A stretch of DNA of 8,344 nt from an uncultured Christensenella sp. (GCA_910584035.1 CAJTZR010000086.1:1-8344), one strand, 5' to 3'. Counted from the stretch's first letter, positions 1 through 7,223 are shown. Numbers and translations are program-made. Notes: generated by a model from the sequence alone, not told the origin.

Positions 1-3000
1 CTATCAATCAAATGGCTTGTATCAACGCCATTAATTTCGTGGAATATACCACTTGTATTACCAGCATTTTCGTTGACATTAAAGTTATCGTCTTTTTCAC
101 CAATCTTAACGATATTTAAACCTAATGCGAATTTATACTCATTATCAATTTCAGCATCAAGCATTAAGTTACCGCCAAAGATATCAAGGCTAAGTTTTGC
201 ATCAATATCAAGAGCTATATTAATATTAGCAAGTTTTAGCAAATCGCTAATAATATCAGCAGTAAGTTCCGCACCGATAACGCCATTATCGATTGTTACA
301 TTACCTAATAGTTTAATAATGTAATCCATAATGTCCACAGAACCATCATCAGTTGTGCTTGGAGCGTTTACAGCAAATAATTGATTATTTAATTCGTTTA
401 CGCTCATATTGTTAGCTTTAGCAACAGTTTCTTGCAAAGCCATTACATTAGCTTGTAGAGGTAACAAACCATTCAAACCGCCTAGAGCCTCGTCAATCTT
501 ATCAAGAATCATTTGAACGAAGTTAGAGTTAGTGATTTTGAACTTAAACAAGCCAAAGCCTTTCATATCTACAAAGATTGTACCATTCTTAACGTAAACG
601 CCAAACAAGTTAGAGCCGTCACAATTTAGTTGTAGGAACAATTTAGAGTTTCTTGCATTTTCAAAATCGAACTCCCATTGTAAAATCAAGTCAATTTCGT
701 TTGCAAACTCTTTCAAGTTTAGTTTAATTGGTAGATTGAAGCCTAATTGGTCTGCAGATATAAACAAACTCAACAAGTCTTGAACATCAATTTCAGTAGA
801 GCTTACGTCAACATTCAACTTTGCCTCAATGTGACCATATTTTAATACATCTTTAACAGCACCAGCTACATCATTATTAGCAAAGTTGTCATAATTGAAT
901 TGTGACAAATCGATATTTGTTTGAACACCAAGCTCAAGAGCGTTTAGTGCTAGGAACAAATCAACATCTCTTTGATAAGTTTGGTCGTTATCGTCAGTGT
1001 AGTGAATTGTAGCACTTAAGTTAACGCCTTGTGTAGCAGAAGCTGCAAGAGTTATATCAAAGTCGATAAAGCTAATATCAATCATATCGCCAACGCCAGC
1101 CATATTCAAAATTTCTTGAATAGTTTTGCTTGCGATAGTAATTGCGATAAAGTTTTGTAAACCGCTCATAGCTTTTGTATCGCCGTCAGCAACCAAGCCT
1201 AAGCTATTAGCCAAGCTATAACCACTTGCATTTGACATAGAGTAAGTTTGAGTATCGTCCTCTGTACCCTCGTCTTTCTTAGTTAAATTGTTGATAGTTT
1301 GAGTCAAGTCCATATCAAGCATTATCTTAGGTAGTTTAATGCTTGCAATTTTTAAACCTGTTAAGTCAGCACAAATTGTACCGTGAGTTTTATCAACGAT
1401 TTTTCTTCTTGAACCTGGAATTTCCTCGCCAGCATTATCAACATCCCAAACTTCTTTTTCACTATATTCAGGCATACCCAAACCAGTGTTATCTGAGAAT
1501 CTATCATCAAAATAGTACATTTTGATAATTGGAGTACCATTTGGTGAGCCGTCTAGTATAAAGTTTTTACTATAGCTCATTAATTCGATATAAGCACGAG
1601 CGATAATTAATTCTTCGTGGTCACTACCAAGAATTTCAGTACCATAATTAGGATTTTTCTTGCCGTCCTTGTATTCCTCATTATCAACATCTAAAACTAA
1701 ACAAGTTTCAAGTTGTAATTGGATAGTTAAGCCTAAGTCAAGAGTTAAATCCTCGTCAAAGTTAACAAAGAATTCATCCATATCCACGCCAGCAATAGTT
1801 AGCAAGCTTGCCAAGTTATATTTACCAGCTGGAACATCAAGCTTAAATCTCAAGCTAATCTTTGTATCATCAAGTAGTGTTGGTAAAATGCTACCAATTT
1901 CAAGTTTTAATGGTTGCTTACCAAAGTTAGTCATTAAGTGTTTGATACCATCTTTCTTGTTACCGAATGGCATTAACATCTCGTCTTTAGCAAGTGGTAT
2001 ATTAGTACCTTCTTTGTATTCAACAAGTTCTGAACCAATTGATACTTTATTTACACCTAAGCCAACTTGTAGTTTTTTACCATCTTGAGTAAAGCTTACT
2101 TGTAAGTTAATACCACTTTCTTGACCGATAGTTAAGCTTCCGTCAACTGCATCAGTCAATTCACTTGGAATTGTGATATAAACACCTGCTTGTTCTAAGA
2201 TATCTGCGATTAATTGTAATGTAATTGAAATACGTAGGTAATTAACCTCAGTTACCTCTTTATCTGCATCAGCATTGTCGCCGTCTGCAATAGTACTTAA
2301 AGCGTTTGCATACATATTTTGAGCAAATCTTGATTGACTTGAACCGCTAACTGTACTTGCGTAAGTTTGTTCTGACAAGTTCAAACCGCCGACAATACCC
2401 AAAAGTTCTTTAGTCAAATCAACGTCTGCAGAGATATTTGGTAATTTTAGTCCTAGCATTGAGAATGCTGACAAATCTGCAAACAATGTGCCGTGAGACA
2501 TTTTGTTTACGTCATCAAATATAAACTCACTCTTCAACATACCTTGGTTGATTTTTGCTCTGTCATCCAAGTAGTATGCTGACAAGATTGTTCTTTCAGT
2601 TTCGCCCTCTTTAAGTGGGAACAATACATTATCTGTCTTATTAACGATAGTTACTTTTGCACGTGCAATACCGCTACCATCTGGGACATATTTTTGTGTA
2701 TCTTCGTCATATCTTTGGAATTCATCCCACATTAATTGAATTTTAACATCTAAGTCTAAGTCAAAGTCATCCTCAATAGTGAATGGAATTGAACCAAAGT
2801 TTAACTTAAACATTTCTAGCACTTCACCGATATCATAAGTACCTTTTGTCAAATGAATTTTAAAGTTAAATGACAAGTCAACATCGTCTAATGCTCTATA
2901 GATAATTGTATTAATAAGCTTTTGGCTTAATGGAGCAGGGTCACCAAATGATGTTAAGTCCATAGTACCCATTTCAAACCCTAACATATCGTCAAAGTCC

Positions 3001-6000
3001 TTATCTAGGATATTTGCACCTAAGCCAAGCTTTAATAGGCTTATTGTTGCACCTATCTCTTTAGCCACGCCATTGCTTGTATCAATTGCAACGATATTTA
3101 ATGTTAAACCAGTATTTGCGTCAATTCTAATATCGCCGTCCATTTCTGGCAACTCAAATTGAAGCATACCGCCTAATAGGCTATTTAACAACTCAGTTGT
3201 AAATTTAATTTCGATTGCACTTACAGTGTTATCTCCAGTATTGCTATCTGCAATTGCTGCAAGCATACTGCCAGCATTTCTAGAGTTGTTATTGTCACCG
3301 CTATTGTATGAAATACTACTAAAGTTAATATTATTTAAAATACCATTAATAGTTTCAGTCAAATCAATATCCAAAGCAAAGTTAGGTAAGTTAAACTTTA
3401 AGATATTGAAAGTAGAAAGTTGTAGCAATGCAGTTCCGTGTGTTTTTGTAACAATTGGATTGCCTTCCTCATCCAACGCTGGAACATCTACACCGTTTTC
3501 TTCTTTCATTTGAATAGCATATTCTTTTAAGCCGTTAATGCCTTTATTTGGCTCATATCTATCATCAAAATACATAATTCTGATAACGCCATTACCATTT
3601 GGAGTAATAGGGTTCTTTTGTTTATTTTGGATAGTTATCAAAGCACGGCTAATAATTTGTTCTTGTTCGTACTCAACATCACGACTTATTACATTGCCGT
3701 CAACGTCATATGTTGTAGGTTGTTTAATTTGAACTTTATCGCCAAATTCGTCTACCTTATCAACCATTGCACTTTGCAATTTAATATTGATATCAAAATC
3801 GAATAAGCATTCGCCTGCATCGGAAGCTATTGTAACTGGTAGGCTTGGTAAACCGCTTATCTCAAAGCCTAGTATTTTGCTTATGTCATAAGTTCCAGCA
3901 CCTAGTGAGAATTTAATATTAAATGAGATATCCACGTCATCCAAAGCACGTTTTGCAAATGATTGAATCAATGCTTGTGCAAATACGTTTGTGTTACCGC
4001 CAGTCAAATCGTCAACGCTGATAAACGCACCATATTTTTCTGGGTGGTCTTTCATATCGTCATTAAATTCAGTCATATCAATTTTATTTGGAACGCCGAA
4101 TTTAAATTTAACTACGCTTAAGCTTAAAGCAATTTCTTTGCCATCGTCAACACCACCAACATTTAAGGTAATGCCGTTTGTTATATCTAAAGTTATGTCA
4201 ATATCGTCTGGCAAAGTAAATCCTAATTCAACACCTGCAAGGGCAAGGATTTTGTTTACCATAGCTGTTGTAACTTTAATTTGTAATTGTCTGCTTACTA
4301 TCTCAGCATTGTCGTTTGTGAACATTGCGTATAAAATATCGCTTTCACTTGCAACTTTGCCGTTTCTAGAGCTGTTGCTTCTTGCACTGAAAGTGCTTGC
4401 AGTACTACTCTCTGGGAATAGTTCTGGAATTGCTATATCAAATTTATCTAGCTTGTCGATTTCTGACAAAATCAATTCTGACAAGTCTACACCTAGTGCA
4501 AAGCTTGGGATACCGATTTTAATCATATCGAACTGGCTCATATCAAAGTATAGCACGCCGTGAGTATTGCTTCTTTGAGCCTTTGCAGACTCTGGTATTG
4601 TATTATCTACATCAGCAAATCTATCGTCTAAATAGTATACATTTACTGACATATTTTCTTTAGGGAATATTGGGTTAGCTTTTTCGTTAATTATGCTAAT
4701 TTTTGCTCTCGCAATTATAGTTTTTGTTCCATATATCGGTTTATTTCTATCTTCATTTCCGTCCGCATCTTTCTCATAACCGATAATGTTATCGTAGTCG
4801 GTAACTCTTTCCATTTGAGTTTGAACTTTTAGAGTTAAATTCAAATCAAATTTATTCTCAACGTGGATAGTCACGTCTGGTAGTCCTGTATCTGTACCGA
4901 ATATTTTAGATATGTTGTAGTCGCCCTCGTCAAAGTGTAGAGTTGCGGCAAACTCCAAATCTAAGTCATTTATTGCATTATATATTAAATCTTTTACATT
5001 ACTTATGTATTTCTTGCTTACTACTTGTTCAAGCAATGCATCTAATTCCAAATCTCTAAAATTAGGTATTGGTGCACCATCTTTGTCAACTAGTATGCCA
5101 GTAGTGTCATCTTTTTCACTAGTAGCATAAATAATGCTCTTTTCAAGGTATTCTCTGTGACCCCAACCATAACGTACATTATCCATTACTATTTGACCTT
5201 GTACGTCAAACAAATCTTTAAGTCTAATGTTGATACGAATGTCCTCAACACCAGTTTTGTTTACATTGATATCTAGTGAAATGTAACCAAAGTCAACATC
5301 ACCATTGCCCAATGCTGGGATATTAAGTCCAAAGTTTTCGTGTAATGTTCTTACAAATACTTGATTTATTAATACTTGAATTACATTATCCTTATGTGTA
5401 ATAGACTCTTCAAAACCAGTACTATATCTTAAGATATCAAGGATAGTTCCAAGAGCAGTACTGATATAAGATTCACCTTTACTATTGTGACCAATTGCAA
5501 ATACAACTTGGCTCTTATCTGGCAACTCAATGCCATTATAGCTGTTTACCAAGCCAAATGTTTGGCTTGCTGTTTGACTATCTTTCTCTGGGAAGTATTG
5601 GTCAATTATTTTCTCAAGCTCACCAGTAAGCATATCAACAGCTTTGCTCAACCATTGAGTAACGTTTGCACCGCCAACACGAACATTACCAACATTAATG
5701 CTTAAATGTTCGCCACCTGGTATATTATCAAGGTTAACAAATATTTGTCTATCTCTTAAATATAAACCAAATAATGATTGTAATGTTTCAAGAGTGCCTG
5801 CCTCTTTATTCTTTCTGTAGTCGTCACCATCATACAACTCAAATAGTAACAAGCTTAAGTCTTGACCATTAACCTCTTTCAATCTTAAGTCTAAGTCAAG
5901 CTTAATTACAAAGTCAGTACTAACGGTAATTTCTAAATCACCGTTCTCTGGCAAAAACTCATAACCAGCAAACAAGTTTACTAGTTTTCCAATATCAAGT

Positions 6001-7103
6001 TTATTTACAGATAATTGAATCTCTGTATCAAAACGTAATTTCAATAAACCAAATGGCTTATAATTTTTAATCTTATCGCCGATAAAATCTTCATATTTAC
6101 CAGACTCGAATGAAGCACTAGTAATCATCTCAAAGTATTCAGTTCTATCATCGTCATAGATATTTGAGTAAACGCCTAGCTTCAAGCCCTTATCCATATC
6201 CATATAGTAACCATCAAAGTCTGCCTCTACATAGACATCGATGTTAGGAAATTTCAAAGTCTTTAAGAAGTTATCAATTGATATTGCCTTCATTTCTGGC
6301 TCGCCATTTTCCAAAATCTTACCAGTTGGCCACATAAGTTTCATACCAAAGCCACCTAGAACACTATCAATACTTGTACCGCCTAATGCAGCGATAATTG
6401 TATTAATCAATTGGTCTGGGTTAAACTTAAGTGCGATATGACCTGAACCAGTGTCCATATCGTATGTAGTTAACTTATTGTCAATTTGGAAAATCAACAT
6501 AGAAACAAGTTGAATCAAATCAGCAACACCAGTGTCTTCCATTTCAAGACCTGTGGCATCAATTATAGTCCCAACCAAAATGTCTGGGTCAGTAAATATT
6601 CCGATTTGGTCAATTTGCTCATATAACCATCTAAAATCAACATCCTCTAAGTAGAATGCTGTTTCGCCAATGCTCAAATAAAAACCGCCTTCTTTGAAGA
6701 AAATCTCAAAGTTGTTGCTCTTATCATCACTTTCAGTACCGTGTTCATCCTTACAAGCAATAAGACCAAGACCTAACTCAAGTCCGCCTGGGTCATTTTC
6801 GCTTTCCAATTTGAAATTGCCTTTCAAATAGAACTTATAGTACATAGTGACACGAACATTATCAACAATGACATTGGTTTCTATCATTGACTCAAAATTC
6901 ATATTAGTGAATTCATCCTCAGCCCCCATTGCCTCTAGCATAACTAGCAACAAATCACCCGGACCAGGTGCTGTTGCATCTGCAGGTGGCACATCAGGAA
7001 GTAAGATGTCGGCACTTTTCTCCTTGCACGCAACTAAAGTAACAGCACAAACTGCTAGCAATAGCACGATTAACAAGCAAGCTATAAACCTCTTTTTTCC
7101 CAT
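1..7103 (-). CDS. Giant tandem-repeat surface lipoprotein, C-terminus outside the window
   Basis: One minus-strand frame stays open from ATG at 7103-7101 to the window edge: 2,367 complete codons with no stop or frameshift. The start is supported by GGAGG four bases upstream, an in-frame TGA at 7148-7146, and an immediate lipoprotein signal peptide (lipobox LVAC, Cys26). After a Pro/Ala-rich linker (about residues 34-50) comes an N-terminal beta-rich region, then six divergent units of about 347 residues. Each has an anchor strand such as GTYDISKIL, followed by alternating hydrophobic/acidic strands such as FDLDLDVKIQL. No transmembrane segment follows the signal, and cysteines are few. The mature protein should be lipid-anchored and extend from the membrane outer face. 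I recognise no enzyme motif or named family. The amphipathic beta pattern loosely recalls LolA/LppX-type folds, which is only an inference. Divergent from the membrane-protein gene at 7849; function unknown. Confidence 0.95.
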   Translation of the reverse strand, partial: MGKKRFIACLLIVLLLAVCAVTLVACKEKSADILLPDVPPADATAPGPGDLLLVMLEAMGAEDEFTNMNFESMIETNVIVDNVRVTMYYKFYLKGNFKLESENDPGGLELGLGLIACKDEHGTESDDKSNNFEIFFKEGGFYLSIGETAFYLEDVDFRWLYEQIDQIGIFTDPDILVGTIIDATGLEMEDTGVADLIQLVSMLIFQIDNKLTTYDMDTGSGHIALKFNPDQLINTIIAALGGTSIDSVLGGFGMKLMWPTGKILENGEPEMKAISIDNFLKTLKFPNIDVYVEADFDGYYMDMDKGLKLGVYSNIYDDDRTEYFEMITSASFESGKYEDFIGDKIKNYKPFGLLKLRFDTEIQLSVNKLDIGKLVNLFAGYEFLPENGDLEITVSTDFVIKLDLDLRLKEVNGQDLSLLLFELYDGDDYRKNKEAGTLETLQSLFGLYLRDRQIFVNLDNIPGGEHLSINVGNVRVGGANVTQWLSKAVDMLTGELEKIIDQYFPEKDSQTASQTFGLVNSYNGIELPDKSQVVFAIGHNSKGESYISTALGTILDILRYSTGFEESITHKDNVIQVLINQVFVRTLHENFGLNIPALGNGDVDFGYISLDINVNKTGVEDIRINIRLKDLFDVQGQIVMDNVRYGWGHREYLEKSIIYATSEKDDTTGILVDKDGAPIPNFRDLELDALLEQVVSKKYISNVKDLIYNAINDLDLEFAATLHFDEGDYNISKIFGTDTGLPDVTIHVENKFDLNLTLKVQTQMERVTDYDNIIGYEKDADGNEDRNKPIYGTKTIIARAKISIINEKANPIFPKENMSVNVYYLDDRFADVDNTIPESAKAQRSNTHGVLYFDMSQFDMIKIGIPSFALGVDLSELILSEIDKLDKFDIAIPELFPESSTASTFSARSNSSRNGKVASESDILYAMFTNDNAEIVSRQLQIKVTTAMVNKILALAGVELGFTLPDDIDITLDITNGITLNVGGVDDGKEIALSLSVVKFKFGVPNKIDMTEFNDDMKDHPEKYGAFISVDDLTGGNTNVFAQALIQSFAKRALDDVDISFNIKFSLGAGTYDISKILGFEISGLPSLPVTIASDAGECLFDFDINIKLQSAMVDKVDEFGDKVQIKQPTTYDVDGNVISRDVEYEQEQIISRALITIQNKQKNPITPNGNGVIRIMYFDDRYEPNKGINGLKEYAIQMKEENGVDVPALDEEGNPIVTKTHGTALLQLSTFNILKFNLPNFALDIDLTETINGILNNINFSSISYNSGDNNNSRNAGSMLAAIADSNTGDNTVSAIEIKFTTELLNSLLGGMLQFELPEMDGDIRIDANTGLTLNIVAIDTSNGVAKEIGATISLLKLGLGANILDKDFDDMLGFEMGTMDLTSFGDPAPLSQKLINTIIYRALDDVDLSFNFKIHLTKGTYDIGEVLEMFKLNFGSIPFTIEDDFDLDLDVKIQLMWDEFQRYDEDTQKYVPDGSGIARAKVTIVNKTDNVLFPLKEGETERTILSAYYLDDRAKINQGMLKSEFIFDDVNKMSHGTLFADLSAFSMLGLKLPNISADVDLTKELLGIVGGLNLSEQTYASTVSGSSQSRFAQNMYANALSTIADGDNADADKEVTEVNYLRISITLQLIADILEQAGVYITIPSELTDAVDGSLTIGQESGINLQVSFTQDGKKLQVGLGVNKVSIGSELVEYKEGTNIPLAKDEMLMPFGNKKDGIKHLMTNFGKQPLKLEIGSILPTLLDDTKISLRFKLDVPAGKYNLASLLTIAGVDMDEFFVNFDEDLTLDLGLTIQLQLETCLVLDVDNEEYKDGKKNPNYGTEILGSDHEELIIARAYIELMSYSKNFILDGSPNGTPIIKMYYFDDRFSDNTGLGMPEYSEKEVWDVDNAGEEIPGSRRKIVDKTHGTICADLTGLKIASIKLPKIMLDMDLTQTINNLTKKDEGTEDDTQTYSMSNASGYSLANSLGLVADGDTKAMSGLQNFIAITIASKTIQEILNMAGVGDMIDISFIDFDITLAASATQGVNLSATIHYTDDNDQTYQRDVDLFLALNALELGVQTNIDLSQFNYDNFANNDVAGAVKDVLKYGHIEAKLNVDVSSTEIDVQDLLSLFISADQLGFNLPIKLNLKEFANEIDLILQWEFDFENARNSKLFLQLNCDGSNLFGVYVKNGTIFVDMKGFGLFKFKITNSNFVQMILDKIDEALGGLNGLLPLQANVMALQETVAKANNMSVNELNNQLFAVNAPSTTDDGSVDIMDYIIKLLGNVTIDNGVIGAELTADIISDLLKLANINIALDIDAKLSLDIFGGNLMLDAEIDNEYKFALGLNIVKIGEKDDNFNVNENAGNTSGIFHEINGVDTSHLID
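3..836 (-). repeat. Repeat unit 6 (residues 2090 onward), partial, no YYxDDR block
   Basis: The anchor is TEIDVQDLL with Val2107, preceded by IEAKLNVDV. Strands NEIDLILQWEFDF and LFLQLNCDG follow, then the pair LFGVYVKNGTIFVDM from residue 2166, a long helical stretch around LDKIDEALGGL, and strands ALDIDAKLSLDIF and KFALGLNIVKIG. It lacks the YYxDDR...THGT block, like unit 1. The window ends where another anchor would be expected roughly 85 residues later, so whether a seventh unit or a C-terminal tail follows is not visible. Confidence 0.75.
837..1865 (-). repeat. Repeat unit 5 (residues 1747-2089), long-spacer type
   Basis: The anchor is GKYNLASLL (Leu1764 at the anchor position), preceded by ISLRFKLDV. 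It is followed by LTLDLGLTIQLQ, an acidic turn LDVDNEEY (Asp1805), LIIARAYIEL, YYFDDR at 1863-1868 and THGT at 1906-1909, so the motif starts are 43 residues apart. The insert between them (EKEVWDVDNAGEEIPG) is acidic like that of unit 3. LDMDLTQTI, a Ser/Asn hinge (SMSNASGYSLANS) and the helix ILNMAGV follow. It pairs with unit 3. Confidence 0.85.
1866..2882 (-). repeat. Repeat unit 4 (residues 1408-1746), short-spacer type
   Basis: The anchor is GTYDIGEVL with Ile1425, preceded by VDLSFNFKIHL. It is followed by the very regular strand FDLDLDVKIQL, an acidic turn YDEDTQ (Asp1466), GIARAKVTIVNK, YYLDDR at 1510-1515 and SHGT at 1536-1539, so the motif starts are 26 residues apart. THGT has become SHGT here. 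After ADVDLTKELL come a Ser/Gln/Arg hinge (SGSSQSRFAQN), the helix ILEQAGVYI and further strands. It pairs with unit 2 by motif spacing. Confidence 0.85.
2883..3935 (-). repeat. Repeat unit 3 (residues 1057-1407), long-spacer type
   Basis: The anchor is GTYDISKIL with Ile1074, preceded by VDISFNIKF. It is followed by a strand FDFDINIKLQ, a turn DVDGN at 1133, IISRALITIQNK, MYFDDR at 1177-1182 and THGT at 1221-1224, so the motif starts are 44 residues apart. The extra 20 residues carry an acidic stretch (LDEEGNPIV). After ALDIDLTETI comes a Ser/Asn hinge (SGDNNNSRNAGS), a helix, and strands such as GLTLNIVAI. The PNG...YFDDR and KTHGT context is shared with unit 5. Confidence 0.85.
3936..4964 (-). 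repeat. Repeat unit 2 (residues 714-1056), short-spacer type
   Basis: The anchor is DYNISKIF with Ile731. It is followed by KFDLNLTLKVQTQ, an Asp-rich turn DADGNED at 779, the strand IIARAKISII, YYLDDR at 823-828 and THG at 847-849, so the two motifs start 24 residues apart. Next come a strand pair ending in GVDLSEL, a Ser/Arg/Asn-rich hinge (STFSARSNSSRNG), a helix ending LALAGVEL, and the strand DIDITLDITNGITLNV. The spacing and the Leu in YYLDDR match unit 4 rather than unit 3. Confidence 0.85.
4965..6044 (-). repeat. Repeat unit 1 (residues 354-713), no YYxDDR block
   Basis: The anchor strand is SVNKLDIGKLV with Ile371, preceded by KLRFDTEIQL. Acidic strands follow (FVIKLDLDLRL), then the strand pair LFGLYLRDRQIFVNL from residue 444. 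There is a short Ser/Gln stretch (DSQTASQTF), a helical stretch, and strands leading to AINDLDLEF of the next unit. The unit lacks the YYxDDR...THGT block of units 2-5, and in that respect resembles unit 6. A turn-like motif, DKDGAPIPN, lies near its end. It is about 360 residues long, the longest of the set. Confidence 0.75.
6045..7025 (-). other. N-terminal region of the giant lipoprotein (residues 27-353), a partial repeat-like cap
   Basis: Residues 34-50 form a Pro/Ala/Gly-rich tether. Beta-strands follow, and near residues 132-145 there is a strand pair (NFEIFFKEGGFYLSIGET). It resembles the paired strands seen later at 444 (LFGLYLRDRQIFV) and 2166 (LFGVYVKNGTIFV). The order helix, acidic strands, then the KLRF strand that leads into the first anchor matches the second half of later units. 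I therefore read this region as a degenerate half-unit capping the array. The N-terminal strand pattern (a strand, a Gly turn, then a strand reporting the same face) is loosely like LppX/LolA-type lipoproteins. That resemblance is weak and needs a structure or profile comparison. Confidence 0.6.
7026..7103 (-). other. Lipoprotein signal peptide with lipobox, Cys26
   Basis: The first 26 codons give a textbook type II signal: a basic n-region (MGKKR), a hydrophobic core of about 18 residues rich in Leu/Val/Ala, and the lipobox Leu23-Val24-Ala25-Cys26. Established knowledge: Lgt adds diacylglycerol to the +1 cysteine and LspA cleaves before it. The residue after Cys26 is Lys, followed by a charged, Pro/Ala-rich tether, as is common for exported lipoproteins of Gram-positive bacteria. 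Two further cysteines (9 and 19) lie inside the cleaved segment. Confidence 0.93.
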
Positions 7104-7107
7104 AATT

Positions 7108-7112
7108 CCTCC
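7108..7112 (-). promoter_or_regulatory. Ribosome binding site of the giant lipoprotein gene
   Basis: The minus strand reads GGAGG, then AATT, then ATG. This strong core with a tight four-base spacer fixes the start at 7103. An out-of-frame ATG at 7114-7112 overlaps the site but has no ribosome site of its own. Confidence 0.85.
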
Positions 7113-7117
7113 ATAAA

Positions 7118-7137
7118 TACGCACATTAAAGAGCGTA
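7118..7137 (-). repeat. Small inverted repeat in the lipoprotein leader
   Basis: TACGC and GCGTA form five-base arms around a ten-base loop, immediately upstream of the ribosome site and inside the predicted leader RNA. It is the only GC-containing pairing in the leader. It is too short to claim as a regulatory hairpin. Confidence 0.3.
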
Positions 7138-7157
7138 CTAGTCTTTCAACTAAATAA

Positions 7158-7163
7158 ATTATA
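7158..7163 (-). promoter_or_regulatory. Probable -10 element (TATAAT) of the lipoprotein gene
   Basis: The minus strand has a perfect TATAAT in the context CCTATATATAATTT, which predicts a start near 7151 and a leader of about 48 bases. No good -35 is present: the hexamer at 17-base spacing is AGGTTT. That position is instead covered by TTAAGG-type direct repeats, which suits a promoter needing an activator. The -10 could also be placed four bases upstream in the alternating TA run. Confidence 0.5.
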
Positions 7164-7171
7164 TATAGGCA

Positions 7172-7223
7172 ACCTTAAACAAACCTTAACAGCTCCCTAA
7201 ATTTACATATTCTTTACCTTAAC
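7172..7223 (-). promoter_or_regulatory. Direct repeats in 11-base register upstream of the lipoprotein -10
   Basis: On the minus strand TTTAAGGT (7179-7172), GTTAAGGT (7190-7183) and GTTAAGGT (7223-7216) start exactly 11 and 33 bases apart. A weaker copy, TTTAGGGA (7201-7194), falls in the same register, and the slot at 7212-7205 does not match. Known: OmpR/PhoB-family regulators bind direct half-sites about one helical turn apart, often over the -35. The segment TGTTAA-N5-GTTTAA is partly like the WalR consensus, with a second half-site matching 4 of 6. Assigning a specific regulator is inference. Confidence 0.45.

Noticed and set aside
73..324. Plus-strand open frame of 83 codons; the same applies to frames at 1343, 3226, 3538, 3618, 5487 and 6241
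   Set aside because: All are internal antisense frames of the giant lipoprotein gene, with biased composition and no start signals.
1660..2088. Plus-strand open frame of 142 codons
   Set aside because: Antisense shadow of units 4-5 with Ser/Lys/Leu-rich composition. The minus-strand frame here carries the repeat motifs in register.
3991..4563. Plus-strand open frame of 190 codons
   Set aside because: It lies entirely antisense to repeat unit 2. Its translation is Ser/Leu/Ile-rich low complexity, as expected from the complement of alternating Asp/hydrophobic codons, and it has no convincing ribosome site.
837..6044. CRISPR array or recently expanded tandem repeat
   Set aside because: The periodicity is about 1,030 bases and at protein level only. 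There are no short identical repeats with unique spacers.
6847..7116. Plus-strand open frame crossing the lipoprotein start
   Set aside because: It is antisense to the signal peptide and N-terminal region, which have a lipobox, a GGAGG site and a promoter on the minus strand. The plus frame has only Ser/Ala/Thr-rich sequence.
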